Positions 9,134 to 17,504 of a DNA stretch of 64,000 nucleotides are shown here, one piece after another; within the stretch, counting starts at the first letter, position 1, and each line of letters opens with the position of its first letter. Made by a program: the position numbers and the translations under genes. The notes under the pieces are model-generated. The model was given only the letters and a program-made list of their open reading frames with translations, had not been told where the DNA came from and searched no databases. The stretch comes from DATJSN01 sp035504095 (GTDB taxonomy: Bacteria > Planctomycetota > Phycisphaerae > WQYP01): assembly GCA_035504095.1 (NCBI GenBank), contig DATJSN010000001.1:55100-119099 (forward strand), in the 5' to 3' direction.

Positions 9134-10432
9134 ATGGACTCGATGCATACACGCCGAATATTTCTGGCCCGTGGCTTAACGATCCTTTCGGCCGCCTCAA
9201 CGCTGCCCGCGTTTATCCAGAAAACCGCTGAAGCACTCAATAACCCGGCCGATTCACCGCTCACCCAGACCGCTGCGGGTCGTGGCGACGATCGCATCCT
9301 GGTTATTGTGCAGCTTGCCGGCGGTAACGACGGCCTTTCGACGGTAATTCCTGTTGACAACGACGACTATCGAAATGCCCGGCCCACGCTGGCGGTCACA
9401 CAAAATCTGCTCAGTCTCGGCGGCAACAGCAACCTGGCTCTGCATCCGAATTTGCAGGGATTCAAATCTCTCTACGATGCCGGTCAAATGAGCATTGTTC
9501 TTGGCGCTGGCTATCCAAATCCCAACCGCTCGCATTTCCGTTCAACGGAAATCTGGCAGACCGCCGACCCCGTGAATATTGATTCCACCGGCTGGATGGG
9601 CCGCTATTTTGACGCTCAGTGTTCCGGTCAGGACCCGATTAAATCCGAAACCGCGATCAGCATTGGTTCACTTTCTCCGATGACGCTCAAGGGTGATATT
9701 TTCCAGCCTACTTCTCTGCAAAACCCGCAAAATTTCCAGTGGCTTCTGGGTCAGGGTAATAGCCGACAAGCCACCTCGCTGCGTAAGGCTTACCAGTTGC
9801 TCAATGGCATCAACCCCAAGTGCGCGATCTGCACCAATACGGGGTTGAATTTCCTCCAGCGCACCGCGCTGGATGCAGAACTTTCCGGCCGTGATATTCG
9901 TGCTGCTACCGAAGATCATCAGAACGCCGTGAGCTACCCAAACTCACAGTTTGCCAATTCGCTTTCCATGGTGGCCAGGATGATTATTGCCAACATGCCC
10001 ACACGGGTTTATTACGTTTCTATAAGCGGTTTTGACACTCATGCCGCTCAACAGCGCACCCACGATAATCTGATGACCGAACTATCCGACGGTCTGACTG
10101 CATTTATCAATGATCTGAAGGCCAGTGGCAATATCGATCGCACACTCGTGGTCACATTCTCCGAATTTGGCCGCCGCGTCGCGGAAAACGCCAGCGCCGG
10201 AACCGATCACGGCACCGCCGCACCGATGTTTGTGTTTGGCGGTTCAATCACGCCTGGCTTGCTGGGCGCTCAGCCTTCCGTTGCTCCGTCTGATCTGTCG
10301 ATGGGCGATCTAAAATTCACAACCGATTTCCGCTGCGTCTACACGGGAATTCTCCAGGACTGGCTGGGGACCAAACAAACCACTGAAATCCTCGACGGTC
10401 AGTTTAAACCTGTATCCATAGTCAAGGCCTGA
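9134..10432 (+). CDS. DUF1501-family exported protein with Tat leader
   Basis: This 432-residue protein is of the DUF1501 (sulfatase/alkaline-phosphatase-fold-related) family. The N-terminus TRRIFLARGLT followed by a moderately hydrophobic stretch and small residues looks like a twin-arginine signal, so folded export is likely. Family landmarks: LVIVQLAGGNDGLSTVIP, LHPNLQGF, a GAGYPNPNRSHFRS block, a GFDTHAAQ segment and TFSEFGRRVAENASAGTDH. The start at 9134 has GAGGTG five bases upstream. The gene follows the DUF1800 gene in the order found in many planctomycetes and probably shares its transcript. The function is unknown; the fold suggests a metal-dependent hydrolase ancestry. Confidence 0.88.
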   Translation: MDSMHTRRIFLARGLTILSAASTLPAFIQKTAEALNNPADSPLTQTAAGRGDDRILVIVQLAGGNDGLSTVIPVDNDDYRNARPTLAVTQNLLSLGGNSNLALHPNLQGFKSLYDAGQMSIVLGAGYPNPNRSHFRSTEIWQTADPVNIDSTGWMGRYFDAQCSGQDPIKSETAISIGSLSPMTLKGDIFQPTSLQNPQNFQWLLGQGNSRQATSLRKAYQLLNGINPKCAICTNTGLNFLQRTALDAELSGRDIRAATEDHQNAVSYPNSQFANSLSMVARMIIANMPTRVYYVSISGFDTHAAQQRTHDNLMTELSDGLTAFINDLKASGNIDRTLVVTFSEFGRRVAENASAGTDHGTAAPMFVFGGSITPGLLGAQPSVAPSDLSMGDLKFTTDFRCVYTGILQDWLGTKQTTEILDGQFKPVSIVKA

Positions 10433-10526
10433 AGGGTTTTCCACCGCTCAAACGCCGTTTTTCCTTTTGACTTTTTGCTTCGCTTGTGTACGGTAACAAG
10501 CCGATAATCAAGAGAGGCGTATTCTC

Positions 10527-11393
10527 ATGCTTTACGAACATGAAACTTCGCTCCCGGGCGATCCCAGTGCACGCGACATGTGGCGTGTTTTCCGCATCAT
10601 GGCCGAATTTGTCGAAGGTTTTGATAATCTCGCCAATCTCGGTCCCGCGGTAACTATCTTTGGTTCGGCCCGCACCCCGCGCCACGATCCCTACTATATC
10701 AAAGCGAGGTTGCTCGGCGCGCTGTTGGCGAGGAAAAATTTTGCCGTCATCACCGGTGGGGGGCCGGGCATTATGGAAGCAGCCAATTCCGGCGCTCACG
10801 ACGCCGGAGGTGTTTCCGTAGGCCTGAACATCAGTCTTCCTCATGAACAGAAAGCCAATCCGTATCAGACCATTGCGATGAACTATCATTATTTTTTCGT
10901 TCGCAAGACCATGTTTATCAAATATTCGCACGCCGTTGTCTGCTTCCCAGGCGGTTATGGCACCATGGATGAATGCTTTGAAGCGCTCACACTTGTGCAA
11001 ACCATGAAAATCGATCCACGGCCGGTGATTCTGGTGGGCAAGGATTTCTGGCAAGGTCTTATCGACTGGATGCGCAAAACGCTGGAAAAAGAATATAAAA
11101 CCGTGGATCAGTCGGATTTAAATATCTTTCGTATCACCGATGATCCGGAAGAGGTTTGTGATATCCTCGTCAAGGCCGAAGAGGGACGCTGCTGGATTCC
11201 GCCGGCTCAGGCTTATTCCGGCTTTAATACCGCGCGTCAGCTCTCACCTGAGGGAACCCGTTTCGGTGTTACGCCGCGCATAAGCCATGAACAAATTTCC
11301 CAGCCTGCATTGCCTGTTGATCTGGCGGCAATGTTGTCGGCTAACGCCAATCCTGAAAAAAAGCGCTCAACGAGCAACCGCAAACGTAAATAA
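10527..11393 (+). CDS. LOG-family (TIGR00730-type) Rossmann protein
   Basis: This 288-residue protein contains GSARTP, an ITGGGPGIMEAAN loop and the PGGYGTMDECFE signature of the LOG family, formerly annotated as lysine decarboxylase. Proven members are cytokinin-activating nucleoside-5'-monophosphate phosphoribohydrolases or nucleotide 5'-monophosphate nucleosidases (PpnN). The first 45 residues (MWRVFRIMAEFVEGFDNL region) and the last 60 extend the core. This matches the longer bacterial form rather than the roughly 190-residue plant-like form. A GAGAGG site lies about nine bases before the ATG. A role in nucleotide salvage is inferred; there is no pathway context nearby. Its stop is eight bases from the convergent DUF1844 stop. 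Confidence 0.87.
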   Translation: MLYEHETSLPGDPSARDMWRVFRIMAEFVEGFDNLANLGPAVTIFGSARTPRHDPYYIKARLLGALLARKNFAVITGGGPGIMEAANSGAHDAGGVSVGLNISLPHEQKANPYQTIAMNYHYFFVRKTMFIKYSHAVVCFPGGYGTMDECFEALTLVQTMKIDPRPVILVGKDFWQGLIDWMRKTLEKEYKTVDQSDLNIFRITDDPEEVCDILVKAEEGRCWIPPAQAYSGFNTARQLSPEGTRFGVTPRISHEQISQPALPVDLAAMLSANANPEKKRSTSNRKRK

Positions 11394-11400
11394 AAAAACT

Positions 11401-11781
11401 TCAGATTCTCTTGGCCGCGGTTACATACGCCATACGAGTGTCGTACAGTGCCCCGGCGATTAAATTTTGTTCCGCTTCGCTGAGGTTGTTTTTGGTTTTT
11501 TCCTCCAACACGCCCAGCAAGTCGATATATAACTTCGCCAGATCCAGATCGAACATTCTTTTGCCTCCCGGCGGTGTAATCGCGCCAAGTGCAATCATGA
11601 TCTGTGTGACGTATTGTTGAACTAAAAATTCAAACGAGGCCTGCGGTAATTGGTGTTTCTGGGCGCTGGATGCGGGTGGCTGCATGGGCTCCGTTTTTTT
11701 TGTTTCCTTCGGAATTTCCCCCAGCTTTCGGGCTAACTCCTCTTTTTCTTTTTCCGCCTGCGCTTTAAATTCGCTGTCCAT
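11401..11781 (-). CDS. DUF1844 family protein
   Basis: This 126-residue soluble protein has a Lys/Glu-rich, probably helical N-terminus (1-30), a Pro-rich linker and a conserved helical C-terminal half. That half contains FEFLVQQYVTQIMIALG, a GKRMFDLDLAKLYIDLLGVL segment and a KTKNNLSEAEQNLI segment, which together match DUF1844. The family is widespread in planctomycetes, acidobacteria and deltaproteobacteria, and its function is unknown. CAGGAGA six bases upstream supports the start. It is convergent with the LOG gene and divergent from purB. Confidence 0.82.
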   Translation of the reverse strand: MDSEFKAQAEKEKEELARKLGEIPKETKKTEPMQPPASSAQKHQLPQASFEFLVQQYVTQIMIALGAITPPGGKRMFDLDLAKLYIDLLGVLEEKTKNNLSEAEQNLIAGALYDTRMAYVTAAKRI

Positions 11782-11929
11782 CGACGTCTCCTGAAAATTT
11801 CCTCTTGAGGTCGGTTATGTTAACATCTGGGCTCTGTGTAGTCTCATGGCGGCCCAAACCAGGTAAATCACGGTTTCCCGCCTTATTGCTGGTAAGAACC
11901 GGGAATTTCTAACTATAGCGGAGTTTTGG

Positions 11930-13369
11930 ATGGATCCCATTATTTCTCAGTCGGTTTACCAAAGTCCTCTGGTAACGCGCAACGCTTCACCGGAAATGCT
12001 GGCTGTTTTCTCGCCACAGCGCAAGTTTTCCACATGGCGGCGTATATGGCTGGCTTTGGCGCAGGCACAAAAAGAACTGGGGCTCCCCATTACCGATGAA
12101 CAAATCGCGCAGATGAGCGAGCACATCGAAGACATTGATTTTGAAGAAGCCGCACGTCAGGAAGAACGCCTCCGTCACGACGTGATGGCCCATCTGCACA
12201 CTTTTGCCAAGGCGGCCCCCGCGGCCAAACCCATCATCCATCTGGGCGCTACTTCAATGGATATTGTCGACAACACGGATGTTCTGCTTTTGCGCGACGG
12301 GCTGGATATCATTGCCCGTAAATTGGGCGTATTGATTGACCGTCTGGGCAAATTTGCCCAGCGCTACCGTGATCTGGCTGTACTTTCCTATACCCATCTC
12401 CAACCCGCCCAGCCGTCCACGCTCGGCAAAAGGGCGGTTCTCTGGTGTTACGATTTTGTTCTTGCCCTGGCCGACATCGAACTGCGCCGTCAAACCCTGA
12501 TGCTCCGTGGCATTAAGGGAACCACGGGCACCCAGGCTTCGTTCCTGGAACTTTTTGCCGGCGATCATGAAAAAGTCCGCCGTCTGGAACATTTGGTGGC
12601 CCAAAAGCTGGGTTTTCAAAGGGTACATCCGGTCTCGGGCCAGACTTATTCCCGCATCATCGACGTACAGATTATCTGCAGCCTTGCGGCGATAGGCGCC
12701 GCGGCGCACAAAATGGCCCTCGATATACGCCTGCTTGCCGCATTTAAGGAAATCGATGAGCCTTTTGAAGACGAGCAGGTCGGTTCTTCGGCCATGGCTT
12801 ATAAACGCAACCCGGTTCTTTGTGAACGAGTCACCGGCCTGGCGCGCTGGCTCATGGGCATGACCCAGCAGCCGCTGTTTACCGCCGCCCAGCAAATGTT
12901 TGAACGCACGCTGGACGATTCCTCCAATAAACGGCTCTCGATCCCGGAAGCCTTTCTCACCACCGACGCCATCCTCGATATCCTGATTTATGTTTCAGGT
13001 GCGTTAAGCGTCAATGAAAAGGTCATCGAACAGAGGCTCCGTGACGAACTGCCCTTTATGTCTACCGAAAATCTTCTCATGGCCGCGGTAAAAGCAGGGG
13101 GCGACCGCCAGGAGTTGCATGAACGCATCCGTCGGCACTCCCTGGCCGCCGCCCGGCAGGTCAAAGAGCATGGCCTGCCCAATGATCTGATCGACCGGCT
13201 CAAAGCTGATTCCGCATTCGCCGGCGTCGATCTCAACGATGTTATGGATCCGAAACAGTATATTGGAAGATCAGTCGAACAAGTCGATGAATTTATTGCT
13301 CAAACCATCGAACCGATTCGCGCACGGTACCAGGGGCGTTTAAACCATGCCTTTGCACCCAAAGTATAA
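11930..13369 (+). CDS. purB: adenylosuccinate lyase
   Basis: The 479-residue enzyme of the fumarase/aspartase superfamily splits SAICAR and adenylosuccinate in purine synthesis. Landmarks: RHDVMAHLHTFAK, HLGATSMDIVDNTD, THLQPAQPSTLGKR, KGTTGTQASFLELF and the signature GSSAMAYKRNPVLCE with its catalytic Ser loop. The length and the N-terminal spacing resemble the longer, eukaryote-like form rather than the roughly 430-residue Bacillus form. GGAG lies six bases before the ATG. The gene is not in a pur operon; the next gene is a secreted protein of unrelated type. Confidence 0.95.
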   Translation: MDPIISQSVYQSPLVTRNASPEMLAVFSPQRKFSTWRRIWLALAQAQKELGLPITDEQIAQMSEHIEDIDFEEAARQEERLRHDVMAHLHTFAKAAPAAKPIIHLGATSMDIVDNTDVLLLRDGLDIIARKLGVLIDRLGKFAQRYRDLAVLSYTHLQPAQPSTLGKRAVLWCYDFVLALADIELRRQTLMLRGIKGTTGTQASFLELFAGDHEKVRRLEHLVAQKLGFQRVHPVSGQTYSRIIDVQIICSLAAIGAAAHKMALDIRLLAAFKEIDEPFEDEQVGSSAMAYKRNPVLCERVTGLARWLMGMTQQPLFTAAQQMFERTLDDSSNKRLSIPEAFLTTDAILDILIYVSGALSVNEKVIEQRLRDELPFMSTENLLMAAVKAGGDRQELHERIRRHSLAAARQVKEHGLPNDLIDRLKADSAFAGVDLNDVMDPKQYIGRSVEQVDEFIAQTIEPIRARYQGRLNHAFAPKV

Positions 13370-13410
13370 TTCCACGTCACATGTTTTTATGAGTCATTAC
13401 GAGTCTCCGG

Positions 13411-14562
13411 ATGTCTATTAATAAAATATTTATAAATGTTGCAACCGGGGCCCTTGTGTTGATGATGGGTTCGATGGTTCCAGGTGCCACATCCGCTTCC
13501 CAGCCGGCCGCGGAAGAAGTACAGCTTCAGAGAATGCTTGCCAACAACCTCACCCTTTCGCTTAAAAATGTCAGTTTGACGGATGCCTTCTCCGCGATAG
13601 CCCGCAGTGCGCACATTTCCATTGAAGTTGAACAATCGGTTTATAACTGCCTTCCTTATGGCGACGACACCATCATTGACGTCGCATTTCGCGACGTTCC
13701 TCTGCAAACCGCACTGCAGAAAATCATGGATGAACTTTGTCTTTCAATGGCAGTTTCCAATCAGCACGTGGTTATTGAGCCGTCGGAGGCATTGGTTCGC
13801 ATCGGCCGCCGCGCCACCTGGAATGAACTTGACCTCTTGCACAAGCTCAATCAGGTTGTTCAATCTCAATGCACCGGCGATTGGTCCCGGGATCTGCAAA
13901 AACTTCTTGACCAGCCGGATATTGACGTTGTGCTCTCTCCCACCGACGCTTCGGAACGTGCCATGGCGATCAGCAATGTGCAGGCCCAGTTGCCTTGTCC
14001 GATCGCGCAGTCGCTCGACGCTTATACCCAATCGTTGCACATGATCTGGTATCTAAGTGACAACCGCATATTTATTCAACCTGGATCAGAATGGATTCGC
14101 CAGCAGTTGAGCCGACCGATTATTCTCAAACAATCCAATGTGCCGCTGCAACAGGTCGTAAGCGAACTTTCCATGCTTTCCGGCGTGGATTTTAGACCCC
14201 AGCCGGGATTGTATCTGGCCGTTCCTACGGTTAACGTCGATTCCAACGACGGTACCATCCTCCAGACGCTCGATGCGCTCAGCGGCGCCACCGGTATCAC
14301 GTATCAGATTATGGACGATTACGTGCTGCTGGACGTGGTGAACAATAACAGCTCCAGTACTCCCAATCACGAAGTCAATCAACAGGATCCGGTTGTCGGA
14401 ATGATTCCGATTCCCACCGGCGTAGGATCTTTGCAATTTGATTATTTCGTCCATGCTTCCGACGTGCCGCCGTCGCTGCTGGCGCAATTACACGCTAAAG
14501 CCCAGGAAGTGATTAGTTCCATTGCCTCGGGGACTGTTCCGACCACGCATCCGGCTAAATAA
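13411..14562 (+). CDS. secreted protein with two STN/secretin-N-like repeats
   Basis: This 383-residue protein has an N-terminal signal peptide (about residues 8-28, ending GATSASQ). Residues about 45-118 (NNLTLSLKNVSLTDAF, then FRDVPLQTALQKIMDEL, then NQHVVIEP) have the beta-alpha-beta pattern of the short N-terminal domain of secretins and TonB receptors. A second weaker copy runs about 235-310 (RPIILKQSNVPLQQVVSEL, then ILQTLDALS, then DYVLLDVV). No secretin channel domain follows, so this is not a pore protein. It could be a pilotin- or adaptor-like partner of an outer-membrane secretin, or a free-standing periplasmic protein. I do not recognise a named family. The gene is 14 bases from rlmN and probably co-transcribed with it. 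Confidence 0.6.
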   Translation: MSINKIFINVATGALVLMMGSMVPGATSASQPAAEEVQLQRMLANNLTLSLKNVSLTDAFSAIARSAHISIEVEQSVYNCLPYGDDTIIDVAFRDVPLQTALQKIMDELCLSMAVSNQHVVIEPSEALVRIGRRATWNELDLLHKLNQVVQSQCTGDWSRDLQKLLDQPDIDVVLSPTDASERAMAISNVQAQLPCPIAQSLDAYTQSLHMIWYLSDNRIFIQPGSEWIRQQLSRPIILKQSNVPLQQVVSELSMLSGVDFRPQPGLYLAVPTVNVDSNDGTILQTLDALSGATGITYQIMDDYVLLDVVNNNSSSTPNHEVNQQDPVVGMIPIPTGVGSLQFDYFVHASDVPPSLLAQLHAKAQEVISSIASGTVPTTHPAK

Positions 14563-14576
14563 TATGGATCAGTTCG

Positions 14577-15533
14577 ATGATTTCTGAATCCCATCTCCGA
14601 CCTACGCGTTTGATACAGCAGGATGGTGCAATTAAATTTTGTCTGTCCGCCGGACATTTTGCCTCACGCGAGCTGGAAACTGAGTCCATCATCATTCCCA
14701 TGCGCAATTACCACGGTCAGCGCTGGTACACGCTTTGTATTTCTTCTCAGGTGGGTTGTCGCATGGGTTGCACCTTCTGCCAGACAGGCCGGATGGGATT
14801 GCTGGCCAATCTAAGCGCCGATCAAATCGTCATACAATTTACAACGGCACAGGAGATTCTCCGCCGGCAAGCTGATCGAAGCGAAGCTGCCGAGCCCGGT
14901 CTGCGCAACGTCGTATTCATGGGCATGGGTGAACCTTTGGATAATTTTAACGCCGTTGTTGCAGCTATTCGTATACTCAATGATCCTGCGGGTCTGAATG
15001 TACCGCTTTCCCGCATCACGATTTCCACGGTGGGGCGGGTGGACGGCATCCGAAAACTCGCCGAACTTCGCTGGACTTCGCTTCGACTGGCGATTTCCCT
15101 GACTGCCGCGGATGATGCCCTGCGCAATGAGCTTATGCCCGTCAATCGCGCCATGCCATTGGCTGAACTTAAAGAGGCGCTTCTAGATTATCCCCGCACA
15201 AGACGCACGCGATTTTTTATTGAATATGTGCTGCTAAAAGACGTCAACGATTCAGAGCATCACGCCGATGCTCTGGCGGCCTGGTGCGAATCTCTGCCGG
15301 TTCGTGTGAATGTTATTGCCTACAATCCGCAACAGCCCGCTGCTTACCAGACGCCGGATGACCAGACGATTGTCGCTTTTATTCTGCACTTGCGCCAGAA
15401 AGGAATTCTTGCCAAACGGCGCGTCACCATTGGCCGAGACGTCTTTGGCGCATGCGGCCAACTGGGTAACACAGAATTTCATCGTAAGGAATTGCTTGCT
15501 TCAGGCGGAGCGGCGGCGTCGGCGGCCCAATAA
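14577..15533 (+). CDS. rlmN: RlmN-family radical SAM rRNA methyltransferase (short form)
   Basis: This 318-residue protein fits the RlmN/Cfr family that methylates C2 of A2503 in 23S rRNA, and position 37 of some tRNAs, by radical SAM chemistry. It has the family CX3CX3C-type cluster in CRMGCTFC (Cys61, 65, 68) and a preceding Cys54 in TLCISSQVG. It also has GMGEPLDN and the methyl-carrying Cys at about 293 in GACGQL, so all catalytic cysteines are present. Only about 60 residues precede the cluster, versus about 124 in E. coli RlmN, so the N-terminal helical accessory domain is largely missing. An upstream ATG at 14564 is out of frame. The 3' end overlaps the convergent G1 peptidase gene by 33 bases. 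Confidence 0.85.
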   Translation: MISESHLRPTRLIQQDGAIKFCLSAGHFASRELETESIIIPMRNYHGQRWYTLCISSQVGCRMGCTFCQTGRMGLLANLSADQIVIQFTTAQEILRRQADRSEAAEPGLRNVVFMGMGEPLDNFNAVVAAIRILNDPAGLNVPLSRITISTVGRVDGIRKLAELRWTSLRLAISLTAADDALRNELMPVNRAMPLAELKEALLDYPRTRRTRFFIEYVLLKDVNDSEHHADALAAWCESLPVRVNVIAYNPQQPAAYQTPDDQTIVAFILHLRQKGILAKRRVTIGRDVFGACGQLGNTEFHRKELLASGGAAASAAQ

Positions 15534-16427
15534 CAGCATGCCCATGGCTGAACCAGCCAAAGCCAGGCTTGAAGGTTCGGGAACATCTGAAGGGTCGTCG
15601 CCGGACCATCTTCCCCAGGGGTTGGGATCAAAGCGTGGACGTGGAGGCGGGCTGACTGCGGATGTTGTAATGGTAAAGCTTGTTCCGTCGTCGGTGAGCG
15701 CAGAGGGTGTTGCGTCGATAGTAGGCTGTTCCAGGTCAATGTCGTAGTTGGAAAACGAACTAATCGAGCCGGTAACTCCATTGAGTGTGGCGGAAGCGTC
15801 TGTGAACGTAACCGATCCAAAATTGTCCAGCGGCAATATGCCGTAGCCGTCTGACGGCGCCTCGGCAACCCATTCTGCGCTGGATCGCTTTCCACCGCTC
15901 ATGGTTTGAGTTGTGCTGTAGTCTTTGCCTGTCGACAGGTCATCAAGAGATAAGTCGTATTTGTTGTTTCCCAGATAACTTACATCTGCGGAAATGGCAT
16001 TTCCCGGGTTAATCGCCAGAGGAATTTCATACGAATAGCTGGGATACATTTCGTACCAGGCATAATAATCCACGCTGCCGCCGACCTTGTCAGCGGAAAC
16101 ACCGATTTGTTCGACTGTCGAAGAACTGAATCCATCAAGTCCCAGCCAAAATGCTGAATAGCCGCTGCTTGAGTTTGAAGCGATTGTAGGTACCGTCCAG
16201 TCGCCTGAAACGTTCGAAAAAGTTTGGCCCGAGCTGGCAACGTCGGCATAACCGCTCCAGTTCGACGATGCCGTTACCGTGGTGGCGGCCATAAGTGCCG
16301 AAGGATGCATAAAAGCCGCCATGGCGCCCAGAACGCCGGTGCCCAGAGCAATATGTTTGTTAGAGACGAAAATTTTAGTCAGTGTTGAAAACCGGCGGAT
16401 CGATGGCAAACGGTGCATATTGGCCAT
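15501..16427 (-). CDS. G1-family (eqolisin-like) glutamic peptidase with PEP-CTERM anchor
   Basis: This 308-residue exported protein has a long N-terminal leader (hydrophobic about 27-48, ALMA cleavage region). The next part reads as a peptidase G1 beta-sandwich: SSNWSGYA, VSGDWTVP, FWLGLDG, Gln107 in VEQIGVS, YAWYEMYP, Glu185 in SSAEWVAEAP and a LPLDNFGSVTF-like strand. In eqolisins the catalytic dyad is Gln plus Glu, and both equivalents are present. The C-terminus has VPEP (about 282-285), a hydrophobic helix and RRRRR, a canonical PEP-CTERM sorting signal for archaeosortase/exosortase handling. GGGAGGAC lies seven bases before the start. Such acid peptidases are best known from fungi, but bacterial members exist. 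The substrate is unknown. Confidence 0.8.
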   Translation of the reverse strand: MANMHRLPSIRRFSTLTKIFVSNKHIALGTGVLGAMAAFMHPSALMAATTVTASSNWSGYADVASSGQTFSNVSGDWTVPTIASNSSSGYSAFWLGLDGFSSSTVEQIGVSADKVGGSVDYYAWYEMYPSYSYEIPLAINPGNAISADVSYLGNNKYDLSLDDLSTGKDYSTTQTMSGGKRSSAEWVAEAPSDGYGILPLDNFGSVTFTDASATLNGVTGSISSFSNYDIDLEQPTIDATPSALTDDGTSFTITTSAVSPPPRPRFDPNPWGRWSGDDPSDVPEPSSLALAGSAMGMLLLGRRRRRSA

Positions 16428-16558
16428 TGAGAGTCCTCCCCCATGTTAGAGCCGTATCATGTATGAGAAACTCTAACCTTATAATGAGCCAGGATCAACC
16501 ATAAACCTCAAAACTCAATCAACACTAGCCAACCGGCAATGCAACCTTCATTCTTTCT

Positions 16559-17407
16559 TTATATTCCAATGCCTTGCTTTCGTGTTTGCGATTGTGCGGC
16601 GGTTTGCCGCCTTTCACCGTCAATAATGCTTTGCAACGGATGACCGATCGCCTGCCTTATCCCAGCTCGAAACCGTTCCGCGATCATCAGCATGACCACC
16701 ATGGCGATCACCGGCCAGAGCACATAACGAATCACGATCAGCAGGCGCTGATCAAAGTTAATCCCCTGGCCGGGCGGCGGAAGAAATACCACAATGAGCG
16801 TATTAATCAGTTCATTGGCGGAATACAAAACGCCGGGTATAGGAAATCCCGGCAAAAGGCTCTGCCACGGCAAAACAATAAACAGCAGAATGACGGACGC
16901 AATAAGTCCACGCGTCATGTGTGCTGATCCAGGTGCGCGTGCCGCAAGAATCAAAATCCACGTCAAAAAAATCAAAATGACCTGTAATGCCGCCGTGATT
17001 ACGCCAATCTGTTGTGTCACAGGCGCCGCCAGATAATACGTCGTTGCCCATTCGGAGCGTAAATTCAGTTTGCGCCCCTGAGCATCGGTCAGCCATCGCG
17101 CAGCGCCGTAATTTTCCACGGTCTGACCGCCGGTCCATTGGTTTTGTGCCGGATTTTCATCCACTACGAAAACACCCGAAACGGTTGTTACCGCCGGCTG
17201 ACTTGCCGGACGATGCGCTGCGGACGGAGTGGTTGCTACCACGGGATTACTGCCGGTATAAGGTTCGGTGGAGAACCGCACGAGAAGAAATCCAATCACC
17301 TGTGTAATCACGCAGATAAACAGCAGTATCCCCAGCGTATTGCGTCCTGTGCCCAGTGCACGCAGGGCTATACCGTATTCGCCGTAGGGATGAACTGGTT
17401 CGGCCAT
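16559..17407 (-). CDS. polytopic membrane protein of unknown function
   Basis: This 282-residue protein has about five hydrophobic segments: near residues 25-45, 145-165, 177-195, 205-222 and 240-262. A soluble loop of about 100 residues lies between the first two. The N-terminus MAEPVHPYGEYGIALRAL and the C-terminal QTRKQGIGI tail are polar. I do not recognise the family; the pattern of one helix, a large periplasmic loop and a four-helix bundle is seen in some ABC-2-type or YIP1-like proteins. The start at 17407 is favoured over 17434 because AAGGCG precedes it. The gene is divergent from the GH20 gene with about 100 bases between them. Confidence 0.6.
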   Translation of the reverse strand: MAEPVHPYGEYGIALRALGTGRNTLGILLFICVITQVIGFLLVRFSTEPYTGSNPVVATTPSAAHRPASQPAVTTVSGVFVVDENPAQNQWTGGQTVENYGAARWLTDAQGRKLNLRSEWATTYYLAAPVTQQIGVITAALQVILIFLTWILILAARAPGSAHMTRGLIASVILLFIVLPWQSLLPGFPIPGVLYSANELINTLIVVFLPPPGQGINFDQRLLIVIRYVLWPVIAMVVMLMIAERFRAGIRQAIGHPLQSIIDGERRQTAAQSQTRKQGIGI

Positions 17408-17504
17408 GAAAAATCGCCTTATGCTTCCGGTCATTATACAGTGGCCGCATTGTTATGGCCCTGGAATTCTCTGATAATCTCCTCGGCATCATGCGGAGTA
17501 ATTG

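Noticed and set aside
7591..10432. DUF1800/DUF1501 pair as a novel system
   Set aside because: The pair is common and conserved in planctomycetes and other phyla; it is of unknown function but already well recorded.
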